The notes: a model not told the origin generated them from the letters alone. DNA of 64,000 bases from Castellaniella caeni NBRC 101664 (GCF_001592225.1 NZ_BCWN01000008.1:62001-126000), one strand, 5' to 3'; counted from the first letter of the stretch, positions 1-10,735 are shown. Translations and numbers: made by a program.

Positions 1-713
1 CGGTGCTGCTTGGTCACCCACAGGCCGACGTCGGTGCTGCCCGCCAGAATGCGGGCATCGGGATACCGCAGGCGCAGCTGGGCCAGCTGGGCCAGGGTGC
101 GCGGCGCATGAAAGGTGTGCCCGTCGTAGGTGTACGAGAACACGTCGTCGCGCTGCAGGGCGGCCAGCGCCTTGGCGAGCGCGGCGCGGTCGAACTCGAC
201 CGCCGGGTATTGGTACATTTCGCCCGCGGCGCGCACGATGGGCTGGTAGCCCGTGCAGCGGCACAGATTGCCCGACAGGGCATCGTCGATTTCAGCGCGC
301 GTGGGCGCGTCGCCGCTGGGGTCATGCGCCAGGTACATGCCCCACAGGGACATCACGAAGCCGGGCGTGCAAAAGCCGCACTGCGAGCCGTGGCAATCGA
401 CCATGGCCTGCTGCACGGGATGCAGCGAGCCGTCGGGCTGGCGCAGGTCTTCGACCGTGTAGAGTGCCTTGCCGTCGAGCGTGGGCAGGAACTGGATGCA
501 GGAGTTGACGGCGCGCATGGCAACGCCGCCCTGGCCGTCGGGCTCGGCCACCAGGACGGTACAGGCGCCGCAGTCACCTTCAGCGCAGCCTTCCTTGGTG
601 CCCATGCAGTTCAGATCTTCGCGCAGATACTGCAGCACCGTGCGCGTGGTGGGCTGGTCGGTGACCTCGTGAACCTCGCCACGATACTGGAAGCGAATGG
701 CTGTTGTCTCCAT
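1..713 (-). CDS. xdhA: Xanthine dehydrogenase small subunit, 3' part outside window
   Basis: This is the iron-sulfur/FAD subunit of xanthine dehydrogenase, which oxidises hypoxanthine and xanthine to urate in the cytoplasm. The reading frame begins at 713 with METTAIRFQYRG and stays open to the window edge (237 codons seen). The plant-type [2Fe-2S] cysteines are visible at about residues 43-51 (EGCAEGDCGACTVLV), and the second cluster is present as CHGSQCGFCTPGF and NLCRCTGYQPIVRA. The last visible part (ARILAGSTDVGLWVTKQ) is the start of the FAD-binding domain. The gene diverges from the LysR gene that follows and probably heads an xdhAB operon running leftwards. It fits the downstream purine permease, uraD and allA. 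Identification is firm; only the 5' part is present. Confidence 0.95.
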   Translation of the reverse strand, partial: METTAIRFQYRGEVHEVTDQPTTRTVLQYLREDLNCMGTKEGCAEGDCGACTVLVAEPDGQGGVAMRAVNSCIQFLPTLDGKALYTVEDLRQPDGSLHPVQQAMVDCHGSQCGFCTPGFVMSLWGMYLAHDPSGDAPTRAEIDDALSGNLCRCTGYQPIVRAAGEMYQYPAVEFDRAALAKALAALQRDDVFSYTYDGHTFHAPRTLAQLAQLRLRYPDARILAGSTDVGLWVTKQH

Positions 714-806
714 CGTGATACCTTTTATAGTGATGCTGGATATGCGGCCAAGATAGCATCAAGCTGCCAAGCCCGGCATTCTCAATTCATGATGGTCATT
801 ATCAAG

Positions 807-1742
807 ATGGACAGTCACCTGTTACGCACCCTGCAGATTCTGCTCACCGAGCAAAGCGTGTCGCGCGCGGCCATCAAGCTGGGCCTGTCGCAGCCGGCCA
901 TCAGTAATTCGTTGCGTCGCTTGCGCGACCTGACCGGCGACCCGATTCTGGTGCGCAGCAAAACGGGGATGGTGCCCACCGAACGCGGGCTGGAACTGCT
1001 GGCGCACGCCAACGACGCGCTGGCCGCCATCGAACGCATCACGCAACCCCCCGGGGCGTTTGACCCGGCGCAATCGACGCGTGAATTTCACTTGGGGGCG
1101 CCAGACTATCTGGATGCCATGTTCTTGCCGAACATCGCCGAAATTTTGCGCCGCGAAGCACCCCATGCAAAATTCATCGTACACCCGATCAACGCCGATT
1201 ACGACTACGCGGGCGGGCTCGAAGACGGGGGGCTGGACGTGGTCATCGGCAACTGGCTCGAACCCCCGCCACAGATGCACATGGCGCGCCTTTTCGACGA
1301 CGAAGTGGTCTGCATGGTGGGCAGCCAGAACCCGGTGGCGCACCGCGAACTGAACCTCAAGCAATACCTCGAACTGCCCCACCTCGCACCCTTTCCGTAC
1401 GTTTCCGAACGACAAAGCTTCATCGACGGCTACCTGGCCGCCGAAGGCCTGCGGCGCAACATCCAGATGACCATCCCCTACTTCGGGCAGGTGGCCGGCA
1501 TGCTGCTGCGCACCGACCTCATCTTCACCACCGGGCGGCAGTTCGCGCAGCATTACGCGCGCTATCTGCCCATCACCGTGCTGCCCTCGCCCTTCGCCTT
1601 TCCGCCCATGCGCTTCTACCTGCTGTGGCACCGCCGCTGCCATGGCGCCCCCGAAGTCATCTGGCTGCGCCAGTGCATCGTGCGCGTGGCCTCGATGCTG
1701 CAGGCCAGCCTGAACAGCCGGGCCAACATCAGCACAGATTGA
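807..1742 (+). CDS. LysR-family transcriptional regulator beside xdhA
   Basis: A LysR-type regulator of 311 aa with an N-terminal winged helix ([20 protein letters not shown], about residues 17-36) and a C-terminal substrate-binding domain. The frame is open far upstream, but that part is only the antisense of xdhA. The true start is the ATG at 807 ([10 protein letters not shown]) or one of the ATGs at 789 and 792; no clear ribosome site separates them. It is divergent from xdhA and lies just before a purine permease, so control of purine breakdown is likely (inference). It is clearly a paralogue of the LysR gene at 3368-4297: both share the pattern LL...EQ/ERSVSR-A-KL-SQPAIS...GMVPT. Confidence 0.9.
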   Translation: MDSHLLRTLQILLTEQSVSRAAIKLGLSQPAISNSLRRLRDLTGDPILVRSKTGMVPTERGLELLAHANDALAAIERITQPPGAFDPAQSTREFHLGAPDYLDAMFLPNIAEILRREAPHAKFIVHPINADYDYAGGLEDGGLDVVIGNWLEPPPQMHMARLFDDEVVCMVGSQNPVAHRELNLKQYLELPHLAPFPYVSERQSFIDGYLAAEGLRRNIQMTIPYFGQVAGMLLRTDLIFTTGRQFAQHYARYLPITVLPSPFAFPPMRFYLLWHRRCHGAPEVIWLRQCIVRVASMLQASLNSRANISTD

Positions 1743-1875
1743 TAATCGTCATCAGGGCCAGTCGCGCACAGCCCAAAACCTTGTCCCTAGAATGGTTCAG
1801 GCCAGTCCCGTCCGGGGCTGCGCCCACCCCATAAAGTCGGCCCACGAGCCGACGCCCATTCAGGAGACAAGGCTC

Positions 1876-3282
1876 ATGAGCGAGCAGGAACAGGTATTGC
1901 CTGCGGGTTTCCAAACCGCCGCAAGCGTGGCAGCCTCCACATCCCCCATTGCCCAACCCGCCGACGGCTGGCTGGAGCAGCACTTTCAACTCTCGGCGCG
2001 TGGCACCAGCGTGCGCCAGGAAACCCTGGCCGGTTTCACCACCTTCCTGGCCATGGTGTATTCCGTCTTCGTCGTCCCGGCCATGCTGGGCAAGGCGGGC
2101 TTTGACACCTCGTCGGTCTTCATCGCCGTCTGCCTCACCAGCGCCTTCGGCTCTTTGCTGATGGGACTGTGGGCCAACCTGCCCATTGCCGTGGGCTGTG
2201 CGATCTCGCTCACGGCCTTCACCGCCTTCGACCTGGTGCTGGGCCAGGGCCTGTCACCCGCCGTGGCGCTAGGCGCCATCTTCCTCATGGGCCTCATCTT
2301 CACCGGCATTTCCATCACCGGCGTGCGTACCTGGATTCTGCGCAACCTGCCAACGGGCATCGCCCACGGCACGGGCATCGGCATCGGCCTGTTCCTGCTG
2401 CTGATCGCCGCCAATGAAGTCGGGCTGGTGGTGAAAAACCCCGGCCCCGGCCTGCCGGTGTCGCTGGGGGCGCTGAACGCCATGCCCGCCCTGCTCTCCA
2501 TCCTGGGGCTGGCCGCCATCTTCGGCCTGGAACATCGCAAGGTGCCCGGCGGCATCCTGCTGGTGATTCTGGCGCTCTCCGGCATCGGCCTGGCGCTTGA
2601 CCCCGGCGTTACTTACAAGGGCCTGTTCGCCCTGCCCGAACTGACCGGCGGCCACTCCATGATCGGCGCGCTCGACCTGGGCGGCGCGCTCAATGCAGTG
2701 GTGCTGCCCAGCGTGCTCGCCCTGGTGATGACCGCCGTCTTCGACGCCACGGGCACCATCCGCGCCGTCGCCGGCCAGGCCGGGCAGCTGGACGAACAGG
2801 GCCAGATCATCAACGGCGGTCGGGCACTGACTGCCGACTCAGTGAGTTCCATCGTCTCGGCGGGTCTGGGCGGCGCCCCGGCGGCGGCCTACATCGAATC
2901 CGCCGCGGGCACCGCGGCGGGCGGCAAGACGGGGCTCACCGCCACCATCGTGGGGCTGGGTTTTCTGGCGCTGATCTTCTTCTCGCCGCTGGCCGCGCTG
3001 GTGCCCGCCTACGCCACGGCCCCCGCCCTGATGTACGTCGGGCTGCTGATGCTGGGCGGCGTACGCAAGCTGCACCTGGACGACACCGTGGACACCATGG
3101 CGGGCATGGTCTGCGCCGTCTTCATCGTGCTCACCTGCAACATCGTCACGGGCATCATGCTGGGCTTTTGCACCCTGGTGATCGGCCGAGTGTTCGCCGG
3201 CGAATGGCGCAAGCTGAACGTGGGCACCCTGGCCATTGCCGGCGCCCTGGCCGTGTTCTATCTGGGCGGCTGGGCCATTTGA
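1876..3282 (+). CDS. NCS2-family purine permease (AzgA/PbuG type)
   Basis: A 468-aa inner-membrane nucleobase:cation symporter of the AzgA/PbuG branch of NCS2, which imports hypoxanthine, guanine or adenine. The start at 1876 ([13 protein letters not shown]) has a good ribosome site (AGGAGACA at 1862-1869). After a soluble N-terminus of about 50 residues there are some 12 hydrophobic segments. The family signature near the first helix is [20 protein letters not shown], and a later helix carries [14 protein letters not shown]. It lies between two LysR genes and next to xdhA, uraD and allA, which supports a role in feeding purines to the degradative route. The exact base specificity cannot be read from the sequence. 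Confidence 0.9.
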   Translation: MSEQEQVLPAGFQTAASVAASTSPIAQPADGWLEQHFQLSARGTSVRQETLAGFTTFLAMVYSVFVVPAMLGKAGFDTSSVFIAVCLTSAFGSLLMGLWANLPIAVGCAISLTAFTAFDLVLGQGLSPAVALGAIFLMGLIFTGISITGVRTWILRNLPTGIAHGTGIGIGLFLLLIAANEVGLVVKNPGPGLPVSLGALNAMPALLSILGLAAIFGLEHRKVPGGILLVILALSGIGLALDPGVTYKGLFALPELTGGHSMIGALDLGGALNAVVLPSVLALVMTAVFDATGTIRAVAGQAGQLDEQGQIINGGRALTADSVSSIVSAGLGGAPAAAYIESAAGTAAGGKTGLTATIVGLGFLALIFFSPLAALVPAYATAPALMYVGLLMLGGVRKLHLDDTVDTMAGMVCAVFIVLTCNIVTGIMLGFCTLVIGRVFAGEWRKLNVGTLAIAGALAVFYLGGWAI

Positions 3283-3367
3283 GGCAGGGCCTTTGAGGCC
3301 ATCCCGGCATACTGGGAGCGGATGGTTGGCCTGCCTGTCTGGACGTGACGATTCCGGCGGGCGGGTT

Positions 3368-4297
3368 TCAGACCAGCATGGCCCGCCCGCAATCCCCCAG
3401 CAAATGCCGCAACCACTGATGAGAGGGCGCATGATGATTGCGGGCGTGCCACAACTGGTAGAAGCGCATGAGCGGAAATTCGATGGGCGACTCGACGATG
3501 GCCAGCGGCAGCAAGCCCGCGTAATAGCGGGCGAAGTGCCGCGTGGTGGTGAACACCAGGTCGGTGCCCGGCAGCAGATAGGGGGCCAGCATGAACGACT
3601 GCGCCTCGACGCATTCCTCGCGCTGGATGCGCAGGGACGTGAGCACGGTGTCGATCATGCCGCGCTGCGTCATGGAATACGGCGTGGGCACGACGTGCTG
3701 CACGCGGCGGAAGTCGTCCACGGTCATCTTGCGCGCGGCCAGGGGATGGTCGGCGGCCATCAGGCAGACGATGGGGTCTTCGATGAGCACCGACAAGTGC
3801 ATGCGGTCGGGCGGCTCGGGCCAGTTGCCGATGACCACGTCCAGTTCGCCCTCGGCCAGCGACTGCTCGAAATCGAAGTCGGGCCCCAGCGCATGCAGCA
3901 CCAGGCGCGCGTGCGGCGCCTCGCGCCGGAAGCGCGCCACCGCCGAGGCGGCGAACGCCGGCGCCAGGTAGTCGGGCGAGCCGATGCGAAACGTCTGGCG
4001 GCTGCTGGCGGGGTCGAACGCCTCGCCGCTTTCGAGCATGGTGTCGATCGAGTCGAGCGCCACCTTGGCATGTTCAAGGATGGCCAGCGCCCGGTCGGTG
4101 GGCACCATGCCGCCCTTTTCACGCACCAGCAGGGGGTCGTGGAACACCAGGCGCAGGTTTTTCAGCGCCACGCTGATGGCGGGCTGCGACTGGTTGAGCT
4201 TCAGGGCGGTGCGCGAGACGCTGCGCTCAGTCATGAGCATGCAGAACACTTTCAGCAGGTAGGTATCCAGCGTGGCATTGCTGCGTCGTGTGACCAT
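3368..4297 (-). CDS. LysR-family transcriptional regulator beside uraD
   Basis: A 309-aa LysR-type regulator with the helix-turn-helix near residues 24-43 (ERSVSRTALKLNQSQPAISV) followed by the two-lobed effector domain. It converges with the purine permease and diverges from uraD across about 100 bp, so regulation of the uraD-allA side is the simplest guess. It resembles the LysR gene at 807-1742 over most of its length, including matching stretches such as [11 protein letters not shown]. The two look like duplicates that now sit on both sides of the permease. The effector is not known from sequence. Confidence 0.9.
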   Translation of the reverse strand: MVTRRSNATLDTYLLKVFCMLMTERSVSRTALKLNQSQPAISVALKNLRLVFHDPLLVREKGGMVPTDRALAILEHAKVALDSIDTMLESGEAFDPASSRQTFRIGSPDYLAPAFAASAVARFRREAPHARLVLHALGPDFDFEQSLAEGELDVVIGNWPEPPDRMHLSVLIEDPIVCLMAADHPLAARKMTVDDFRRVQHVVPTPYSMTQRGMIDTVLTSLRIQREECVEAQSFMLAPYLLPGTDLVFTTTRHFARYYAGLLPLAIVESPIEFPLMRFYQLWHARNHHAPSHQWLRHLLGDCGRAMLV

Positions 4298-4395
4298 GGG
4301 GGGAAGTTCCTGTCTGGTGAATGCGCATCAGCTTATACCACTTATACGTTGCCACACCCTTCTTTTGACCGTTGATCCACCGTAGACTTCTCATC

Positions 4396-4926
4396 ATGAC
4401 GACACCCAATATTCTCACCATGACTCTCACCGAGCTTTCCGCGCTGCCGCAGCCCGAGTTCGTCGCCGAACTCGGGGCCATCTTCGAGCACTCTCCGTGG
4501 ATTCCCGAGCGCGCCTGGGCGGCGCGCCCCTTCGCCGACGTGGATGCCCTGCACCAGGCCATGATGCGCGTCGTCCAGGCCGCGGCCCCCGCCGAACAGC
4601 TCAAGCTCATCACGGCCCACCCCGAACTGGCAGGCAAGGAAGCAGCGGCGGGCACGCTGACCGACCACTCTACCGGCGAACAGCGCGGCGCGGGGCTGGA
4701 TCAATGCAGCGCCGACGAACTGCAGCGGCTGCGCAGCCTGAACGCGCGCTACCGCGAGCGCTTCGGCTTTCCCTTCGTGATCGCCGTCAAGGGCCGCAAC
4801 CGCTACCAGATCATGGACGCCATCGAGGCGCGGCTGCTGCATGACCACGACACCGAATTCGCCACCTGCCTGGATCAGATCGGCCAGATCGCCCGCTTTC
4901 GTCTGGACGCGCAATTTGCGGCCTAA
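4396..4926 (+). CDS. uraD: 2-oxo-4-hydroxy-4-carboxy-5-ureidoimidazoline decarboxylase
   Basis: OHCU decarboxylase, the last step in making S-allantoin from urate, cytoplasmic. The 176-aa product shows the family landmarks: TLTELSALPQPEFVAELGAI at the start, then WIPERAW, the catalytic-region HPELAGKEA, and RYRERFGFPFVIAVKGR near residue 125. Starts at 4396 (MTTPNIL) and 4420 (MTLTELS) are both possible; an upstream TTG at 4372 is less likely. It is followed after 133 bp by allA on the same strand. Urate oxidase, HIU hydrolase and allantoinase genes are not in this window. Confidence 0.93.
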   Translation: MTTPNILTMTLTELSALPQPEFVAELGAIFEHSPWIPERAWAARPFADVDALHQAMMRVVQAAAPAEQLKLITAHPELAGKEAAAGTLTDHSTGEQRGAGLDQCSADELQRLRSLNARYRERFGFPFVIAVKGRNRYQIMDAIEARLLHDHDTEFATCLDQIGQIARFRLDAQFAA

Positions 4927-5059
4927 ACTATAGGCACCACAGACACACGTCCAACACCGGGGACACACCCGGGCAATCCTCGTCGCCATCCGATCGCGCA
5001 CCGACAGGCCGCCTGCTTCGCGATGGCTTCAGACCGACCGGGCACACAAGGATCACACC

Positions 5060-5572
5060 ATGAATACCGTCACGCCAACCCGCCTGAAAATCGAACCCCT
5101 CACGCGCGAGGCCTTCGTGCCGTTTGGCGACGTCATCGAAGCCGACGACACGGTGAAGCATTTCACCATCAACGAAGGCAACACCGAGCGCTACCACGAC
5201 TTGGCCCACATCGATCCGGGCGCCGACGGGCGTGCCATCGTGTCCATCTTCCGCGGCCAGCCACGCACCCTGCCCTTCACCGTCACCATGATGGAGCGCC
5301 ACCCCAAGGCCAGCCAGGCCTTCATCCCGCTGTCCGAACGCCCCTACCTGGTGGTGGTGGCCCAGGCCGACAGCACCCCCACGGTGGACGACCTGCGCGT
5401 GTTTCTGTGCCAGGGCACCCAGGGCGTCAACTACGCGCGCGGCGTGTGGCACCATCCGCTACTGGGCCTGGATGCCGTGTCGGATTTTCTCATCATCGAC
5501 CGCGCCGGGCCGGGCGACAACTGCGACATCGTGCAGATGGAAGCCCCCAGCATCATCCCCGAACTGGGCTGA
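5060..5572 (+). CDS. allA: Ureidoglycolate lyase
   Basis: A 170-aa cupin-fold enzyme that splits ureidoglycolate into glyoxylate and urea. The start at 5060 ([19 protein letters not shown]) has AAGGA upstream. Family marks are FVPFGDVIE near residue 22, [21 protein letters not shown] and [11 protein letters not shown] near residue 130. It follows uraD on the same strand and links purine breakdown to the glyoxylate-using gcl operon and glcB further right. Length and motifs match the family throughout. Confidence 0.93.
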   Translation: MNTVTPTRLKIEPLTREAFVPFGDVIEADDTVKHFTINEGNTERYHDLAHIDPGADGRAIVSIFRGQPRTLPFTVTMMERHPKASQAFIPLSERPYLVVVAQADSTPTVDDLRVFLCQGTQGVNYARGVWHHPLLGLDAVSDFLIIDRAGPGDNCDIVQMEAPSIIPELG

Positions 5573-5665
5573 CGCCACAGGGCGACACCAGGCGGGCGGC
5601 AGGCCCGCCTGTACGCCCGCACTCGCTACGCGCGAAAGGCCATCCAGCGAGGGCCACCCAGCGAT

Positions 5666-5962
5666 TCAATCCATCCAGATTTCATCCTGCGTTTCACCCG
5701 GCAGCGTCACCTCGGCCAGGTCGCGCAGCAACTGGTTGGACCCGGCATCGAACATCAGCTTCTGGCGCAGGTGCTCCAGTTCCGCGGCGTCCCGGTGATG
5801 TGAAATCAAGGCCACCTCGCCGACCGGGCCACCGAAGCGGATTTTCAGTTCAAGCGTCAGACCGTGCTGGTCATGCAGATACTGTACCCGCTCGCGCAAC
5901 AGGCGCAAGGCCTCGTCGTAGTAACCATTACGCATGCGTACACGGCGAACAAAGGTGATCAT
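5666..5962 (-). CDS. Small conserved protein, possibly NIPSNAP/ABM-like fold
   Basis: A 98-aa protein beginning MITFVRRVRMRNGYYDEALR and ending ETQDEIWMD. The alternating pattern (a short strand, then a charged helix LRLLRERVQYLHDQHG, then a strand LELKIRFGGPVGEVALI) suggests a ferredoxin-like alpha/beta fold of the NIPSNAP or ABM type, but I do not recognise the family with certainty. It lies about 97 bp downstream of the liv-type operon on the same strand, so it may be the last gene of that transcript. No catalytic residue can be named. Confidence 0.6.
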   Translation of the reverse strand: MITFVRRVRMRNGYYDEALRLLRERVQYLHDQHGLTLELKIRFGGPVGEVALISHHRDAAELEHLRQKLMFDAGSNQLLRDLAEVTLPGETQDEIWMD

Positions 5963-6059
5963 ATCGGTCTCTCCATTGGCCCGGCACCCCGGTGAATGCG
6001 TCTCAGGCGTTTTATGTGACAGTGTGACAAAGCGGGCTCACGGGCCCGCGTGGGTGTCG

Positions 6060-6766
<707 letters not shown>

Positions 6767-6770
<4 letters not shown>

Positions 6771-7528
6771 GCGGGCACCTCTTCATCGCCCAGATAGGCT
6801 TCGCGCACTTCGGGGCTCTGGCGGATGGTCTCGACATCGCCACAGCAGATGACCTTGCCGTAGAACAGCACGCTGATCCGGTCGGCCAGGGAAAACACGG
6901 CGTCCATGTCGTGCTCGATGAGCAGGATGCCGTATTGGCCTTTCAGGCGCCGCAAAATGTCGACCATCATGTCCGAGCCCGTATCGCCGTGCCCCATGCC
7001 TGCCATGGGTTCGTCCAGCAACAACACCTTGGGCCGTGCCGCCAGGGCCATGGCAATTTCAAGCTGACGCTGCTGGCCATACGACAAGGACATGGCGGGC
7101 GTATCCCGCCGCGAAGACAAGCCCATCAGGTTGATCAGCTCATCGGCCCGGTCGGCCAAGGCCGGGGTCTCGGTGGCCGGCGTCCAGAAGTGAAAGCCAT
7201 GGCCTTCGCACCCCTGCACCGCCAGCACGACGTTTTCCAGCACGGTGAACGGCTGGATGACCGACGTGATCTGGTATGAACGACCGATGCCGGCCCGTAC
7301 GCGTTGGGCCATGGACAGGGCATCGATGGCTTGCCCGCCCAGGCGGATACTGCCTTCATCACTGGGGATTTCACCCATGATCTGGCTGATGAGCGTGGTC
7401 TTGCCCGCCCCGTTGGGGCCAATGATGGCATGCAGCTCACCGGGCTGAATATCGAGATCGACGTGATCGGTGACCAGCAAGCCGCCATAGCGCTTGACCA
7501 GACCGCGGATGGATAGCAAAGGCTGCAT
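6767..7528 (-). CDS. livG: Branched-chain/amide ABC transporter ATP-binding protein, LivG type
   Basis: A 253-aa ATPase partner of the LivF-type subunit. The start MQPLLSIRGLVKRYGG at 7528 is chosen because it sits one base after the stop of the permease gene; the frame is open further up but has no reason to start there. Motifs are GPNGAGKTTL (Walker A), LSYGQQRQLEIAMALA (signature) and VLLLDEPMAGM (Walker B), then IEHDMDAVF in the H-loop. The insert between Walker A and the signature is typical of LivG. Confidence 0.93.
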
Positions 7529-7529
7529 C

Positions 7530-8516
7530 TCAGTGCCCCTCTTTATTGGTGCCCACCATGCCCCACAGGCCATTGCGCAGGAACAGCACGATAAGCACGA
7601 TGATCGGCCCCATGATGATCATCCAGTGATCGGTCAAGCCCTTGAGGACTTCTTCGAGCAGCAGAAACCCGGCGGCCCCAACGACAGGCCCCACCAAGGT
7701 GCTGGCGCCCCCCAGCAAGACCATGATGATGAGTTCGCCAGACGAGATCCAGGCCATATAGGCAGGCGAAGCGAAAGCGGTGAGATTGGCCAGGAAATAC
7801 CCGGCCAGACCGCAGAGTTCGGCTGAAAACACATAGGCCAGCAGCTGATAGCCCAAGGGCGTCGTGCCCACGGCGCGCACCCGCCGAGCATCCATGCTGC
7901 ACGCCCGCAAAATGAGGCCAAACCGCGAGCGGATCAGGCGCCGTAACAGCCACAGGCTGACAGCCAAGGTGGCCAGCAAGGCCAGATACAGGGCCACCGG
8001 ACTGCCCGTGAGGCCGCCAAACTGACTGAGTTGACGGATGGGCAAGCCTTCGTCACCGCCATATTGCTTGAGCCCCACCGCCAGAAAATAAAACATCTGC
8101 GCCAAGGCCAGCGTAATCATGATGAAGGCGATGCCTTGCGTGCGCAGGGCAATCAGGCCCACCGGCGCGGCAATGAGAGCCGTGACCACCAGCACCAGCA
8201 GCAGATGCGCAACACCGCTGTCCTGCCCGTAATGCGAGGCAATGGCGACACAGTACGCCCCGATGCCGATATACATGGCATGGCCGAAGCTCACCATGCC
8301 GCCATAGCCAAGCGCCAGGTTCAGGCCGACTGCGGCCAGGGCAAACACCAGGATGCGGCTGAACTGCAACAGCACATACGGACTATCGGTCTGGCTGGCA
8401 TAGACGGGCACCAGCAACAGAAAGAGAAAGAGCACCGCGGTCAGCACACCGGCCCAAGACCGGTCGGCCGATCGGCGTGTCCAGCGGGTGTCCCCGAGCG
8501 AGGATTCCATTTTCAT
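7530..8516 (-). CDS. livM: Branched-chain/amide ABC transporter permease, LivM type
   Basis: A 328-aa inner-membrane permease with about 9-10 hydrophobic segments. The early signature is AAVGLNLALGYGGMVSFGHA (near residues 60-80), and the cytoplasmic coupling loop lies in the region with LILRACSMDARRVRAVG. Start MKMESSLG at 8516; AAGGGG just upstream overlaps the stop codon of the preceding permease gene. An alternative start is the second Met (8510). It pairs with the LivH-type permease. Confidence 0.92.
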   Translation of the reverse strand: MKMESSLGDTRWTRRSADRSWAGVLTAVLFLFLLLVPVYASQTDSPYVLLQFSRILVFALAAVGLNLALGYGGMVSFGHAMYIGIGAYCVAIASHYGQDSGVAHLLLVLVVTALIAAPVGLIALRTQGIAFIMITLALAQMFYFLAVGLKQYGGDEGLPIRQLSQFGGLTGSPVALYLALLATLAVSLWLLRRLIRSRFGLILRACSMDARRVRAVGTTPLGYQLLAYVFSAELCGLAGYFLANLTAFASPAYMAWISSGELIIMVLLGGASTLVGPVVGAAGFLLLEEVLKGLTDHWMIIMGPIIVLIVLFLRNGLWGMVGTNKEGH

Positions 8517-8527
8517 TCGATCGCCCC

Positions 8528-9448
8528 TTAACGCTTCTTGACCGGAAACAGACCTTCGGGCTTGACGGCCAGCACCACCACCATCAGCACATAGACCGCC
8601 AACGAAGAAATGGCCGCCCCCAGCGTGCTGGCCAGCTCTTGGGCCAGCGACTGACTGAGCACCGTCGGCACCACCGTGCGACCCAAAGTGTCCACCAGGC
8701 CCACGACCAGCGCCCCCAGAAAGGCCCCGCGAATGGAACCGATGCCGCCGATGACGATGACCACCAGCGTCATGATGAGGATGGAGTCCCCCATGCCGGG
8801 CTGCACCGACAGGATGGGCCCCACCATGGCGCCGCCCAGGCCCGCCAGCCCGGCGCCCAGGGCGAAGATGAAGGTATTGAGCCAGCCGATATTGACCCCC
8901 AGCGCAGCCACCATGCCGCGGTTGCTGGCCCCGGCGCGGATCAGCATGCCGATACGGGTGCGCTCGATGAGCAGATACAGGCCCAGGGCCACCAGCAGCC
9001 CCACCAGGATGATGAGCAGGCGGTACAGCGGATAGGGGGTATCGAGCACCATCACGGTCGATGACAGTGCGTCGGGCAGGCTCATGAAGACGGGGGCCGA
9101 GCCCCAGATCATGCGCACGGCTTCATTGCAGAACAGCATGACGCCAAAGGTGGCCAGCACCTGATCCAGGTGCGCACGCGGGTAGAGCCGATAAAAGCCG
9201 AAGCGATCCAGCACAACCCCCAGCAACATCGCCCCGCCCAGGCCCACCACGATGGCGAGCGTGAACGAGCCGGTATGACTGAACGTCGCCGCGGCAAAAT
9301 AAGCCCCCATCATGTACAGGGCGCCATGCGCCAGGTTGATGAAGCTCATGATGCCAAAGACCAGGGTCAGGCCAGCAGCCAGCAAAAACAACAGGATGCC
9401 GTACTGCAGGCCGTTCAAGGCCTGCATGAACAATAGCTGCGGACTCAT
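8528..9448 (-). CDS. livH: Branched-chain/amide ABC transporter permease, LivH type
   Basis: A 306-aa inner-membrane permease. The N-terminus has the LivH signature GLTLVFGIMSFINLAHGALY, and a later loop carries GASNRGMVAALGVN and VVIVIGGIGSIRGAFLGAL. It is followed 11 bp later by the livM-type gene and preceded by the binding-protein gene after 71 bp, forming one operon of five genes read leftwards. Confidence 0.93.
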   Translation of the reverse strand: MSPQLLFMQALNGLQYGILLFLLAAGLTLVFGIMSFINLAHGALYMMGAYFAAATFSHTGSFTLAIVVGLGGAMLLGVVLDRFGFYRLYPRAHLDQVLATFGVMLFCNEAVRMIWGSAPVFMSLPDALSSTVMVLDTPYPLYRLLIILVGLLVALGLYLLIERTRIGMLIRAGASNRGMVAALGVNIGWLNTFIFALGAGLAGLGGAMVGPILSVQPGMGDSILIMTLVVIVIGGIGSIRGAFLGALVVGLVDTLGRTVVPTVLSQSLAQELASTLGAAISSLAVYVLMVVVLAVKPEGLFPVKKR

Positions 9449-9519
9449 GTCCGTCCTCCGTGGCGGGCGGCAAAGCCACCCGCCGATCAGGGCTGAATCA
9501 GGGGCGACTCAGAGGCGAC

Positions 9520-10689
9520 TCAAAGCTTGCACTCCTCGAAATAGGCGTCCGCATGGTCGGGCAGCGGCTTGGCAATGGTCTTGAGGGATACCTTGCCCTG
9601 TGCATCCTTGGCGACCTGGAAGGCGTAGAAGTCTTCGATGGGGAAGCCGTTGACGTTGAACTTGTAGGCGCCACGCAGCGAGGCATAGTCGGCCGCGCGC
9701 AGGGCATCCCGGAAGGCCTGCTTGTCATCCACCTTGCCGTCCACCTTCTGGATGGCGCTGTCGATCAGCAGGGCCGAATCGTAGGCCTGGGCCGCGTACT
9801 GCGAGGGGATGCGCTTGTATTTCTTTTCGAAGGCCGCAACAAAGGCCTCGCTGGTGGCGTTCTTGAAGTCCGGCCCCCAGAAAGTACCCGCATAGGCCCC
9901 CAGGGCGGCATCGCCCAGCGCAGGCAGCGTGCTGCCGTCCACGGTCGAGACCGTCAGCAGCGGGATCTTGCCCATCAGGCCAAACTGCTTGTACTGCTTG
10001 ACGAAGTTGACCCCCATGCCCCCCGGCAGAAACACCCACACGGCCTCGGGCTTGGCGGCCGACAAGGCCAGCAGTTCAGCCGAATAATCCTGCTGACCCA
10101 GCTGGGTGTAGACCTCACCGGAAATGCGCCCTTTGTAGAAGCGCGTAAAGCCCTTGACCTGATCTCGACCCGACTGATAGTTGGGCGTGATCATGTAGAC
10201 GTTCTTGTACTTCTGGTCGGTGGCGAACTGGCCCATGACCTCGGCCTGCTCGTCGTTTTGCCAGGCAGCGAAGAAAAAGCCGGCATTGCACTGATTGCCC
10301 GCCAGGGGGGCCGGCCCGGCATTGGAGCCCACGAAGGTCATGTGGGCGTCGGCCAGTGGTTTGGCGATCGCCATCATGACGTTGGAGAACGTCACCCCGG
10401 CCACGATATCGACCTTGTCTTTTTCCAGGAATTTTTGCACCGCCTGCACGCCCATGTCGGGCTTGAGCTGGTCGTCTTCCTTGATGAAGGTGATGTCCTG
10501 CCCGCCCAGCTTGCCGCCGCGCTCTTCCAGGGCGAGCGTGAAGCCATCGACCATGTCCTGGCCCAGCGCCGCGCCCGCACCCGACAGCGTGGCCAGAAAG
10601 CCGATCTTGACCTCGGCGAGGGCCGACCCGGCGGTCAAGCCCAATGACAGCGCCAGCGCCGCCGACAGCACGGTTTTCCGAAGTGCCAT
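9520..10689 (-). CDS. Periplasmic branched-chain/amide-type substrate-binding protein
   Basis: A 389-aa periplasmic binding protein of the Leu/Ile/Val-binding fold (HAAT family). Residues 1-25 form a Sec signal peptide ending SALA-EVKIGFLATLSG. The mature part shows the usual binding start (TLSGAGAALGQDMVDG) and runs to a C-terminal EECKL. It is the first gene of the liv-type operon, has a strong ribosome site (AGGAGA) and is preceded by a candidate promoter. Relatives transport aromatic acids, urea or amino acids. The substrate here is unknown; the flanking purine genes are only a hint. Confidence 0.9.
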   Translation of the reverse strand: MALRKTVLSAALALSLGLTAGSALAEVKIGFLATLSGAGAALGQDMVDGFTLALEERGGKLGGQDITFIKEDDQLKPDMGVQAVQKFLEKDKVDIVAGVTFSNVMMAIAKPLADAHMTFVGSNAGPAPLAGNQCNAGFFFAAWQNDEQAEVMGQFATDQKYKNVYMITPNYQSGRDQVKGFTRFYKGRISGEVYTQLGQQDYSAELLALSAAKPEAVWVFLPGGMGVNFVKQYKQFGLMGKIPLLTVSTVDGSTLPALGDAALGAYAGTFWGPDFKNATSEAFVAAFEKKYKRIPSQYAAQAYDSALLIDSAIQKVDGKVDDKQAFRDALRAADYASLRGAYKFNVNGFPIEDFYAFQVAKDAQGKVSLKTIAKPLPDHADAYFEECKL

Positions 10690-10704
10690 GGTTGTCTCCT
10701 GAAT

Positions 10705-10733
10705 TTAATAATTTAGTTATAAAGTATTGGCAA
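10705..10733 (-). promoter_or_regulatory. Candidate sigma-70 promoter for the liv-type operon
   Basis: On the minus strand TTGCCA (10733-10728) and TATTAA (10710-10705) are separated by 17 bp in an AT-rich patch directly before the ribosome site and ATG of the binding-protein gene. The promoter lies immediately after the stop codon of the cut hydratase fragment. Confidence 0.5.
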
Positions 10734-10735
10734 TC

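Noticed and set aside
3-1742. A 579-aa fusion of an unknown domain and a LysR regulator
   Set aside because: The first 260 codons are antisense to xdhA; the regulator starts near 807.
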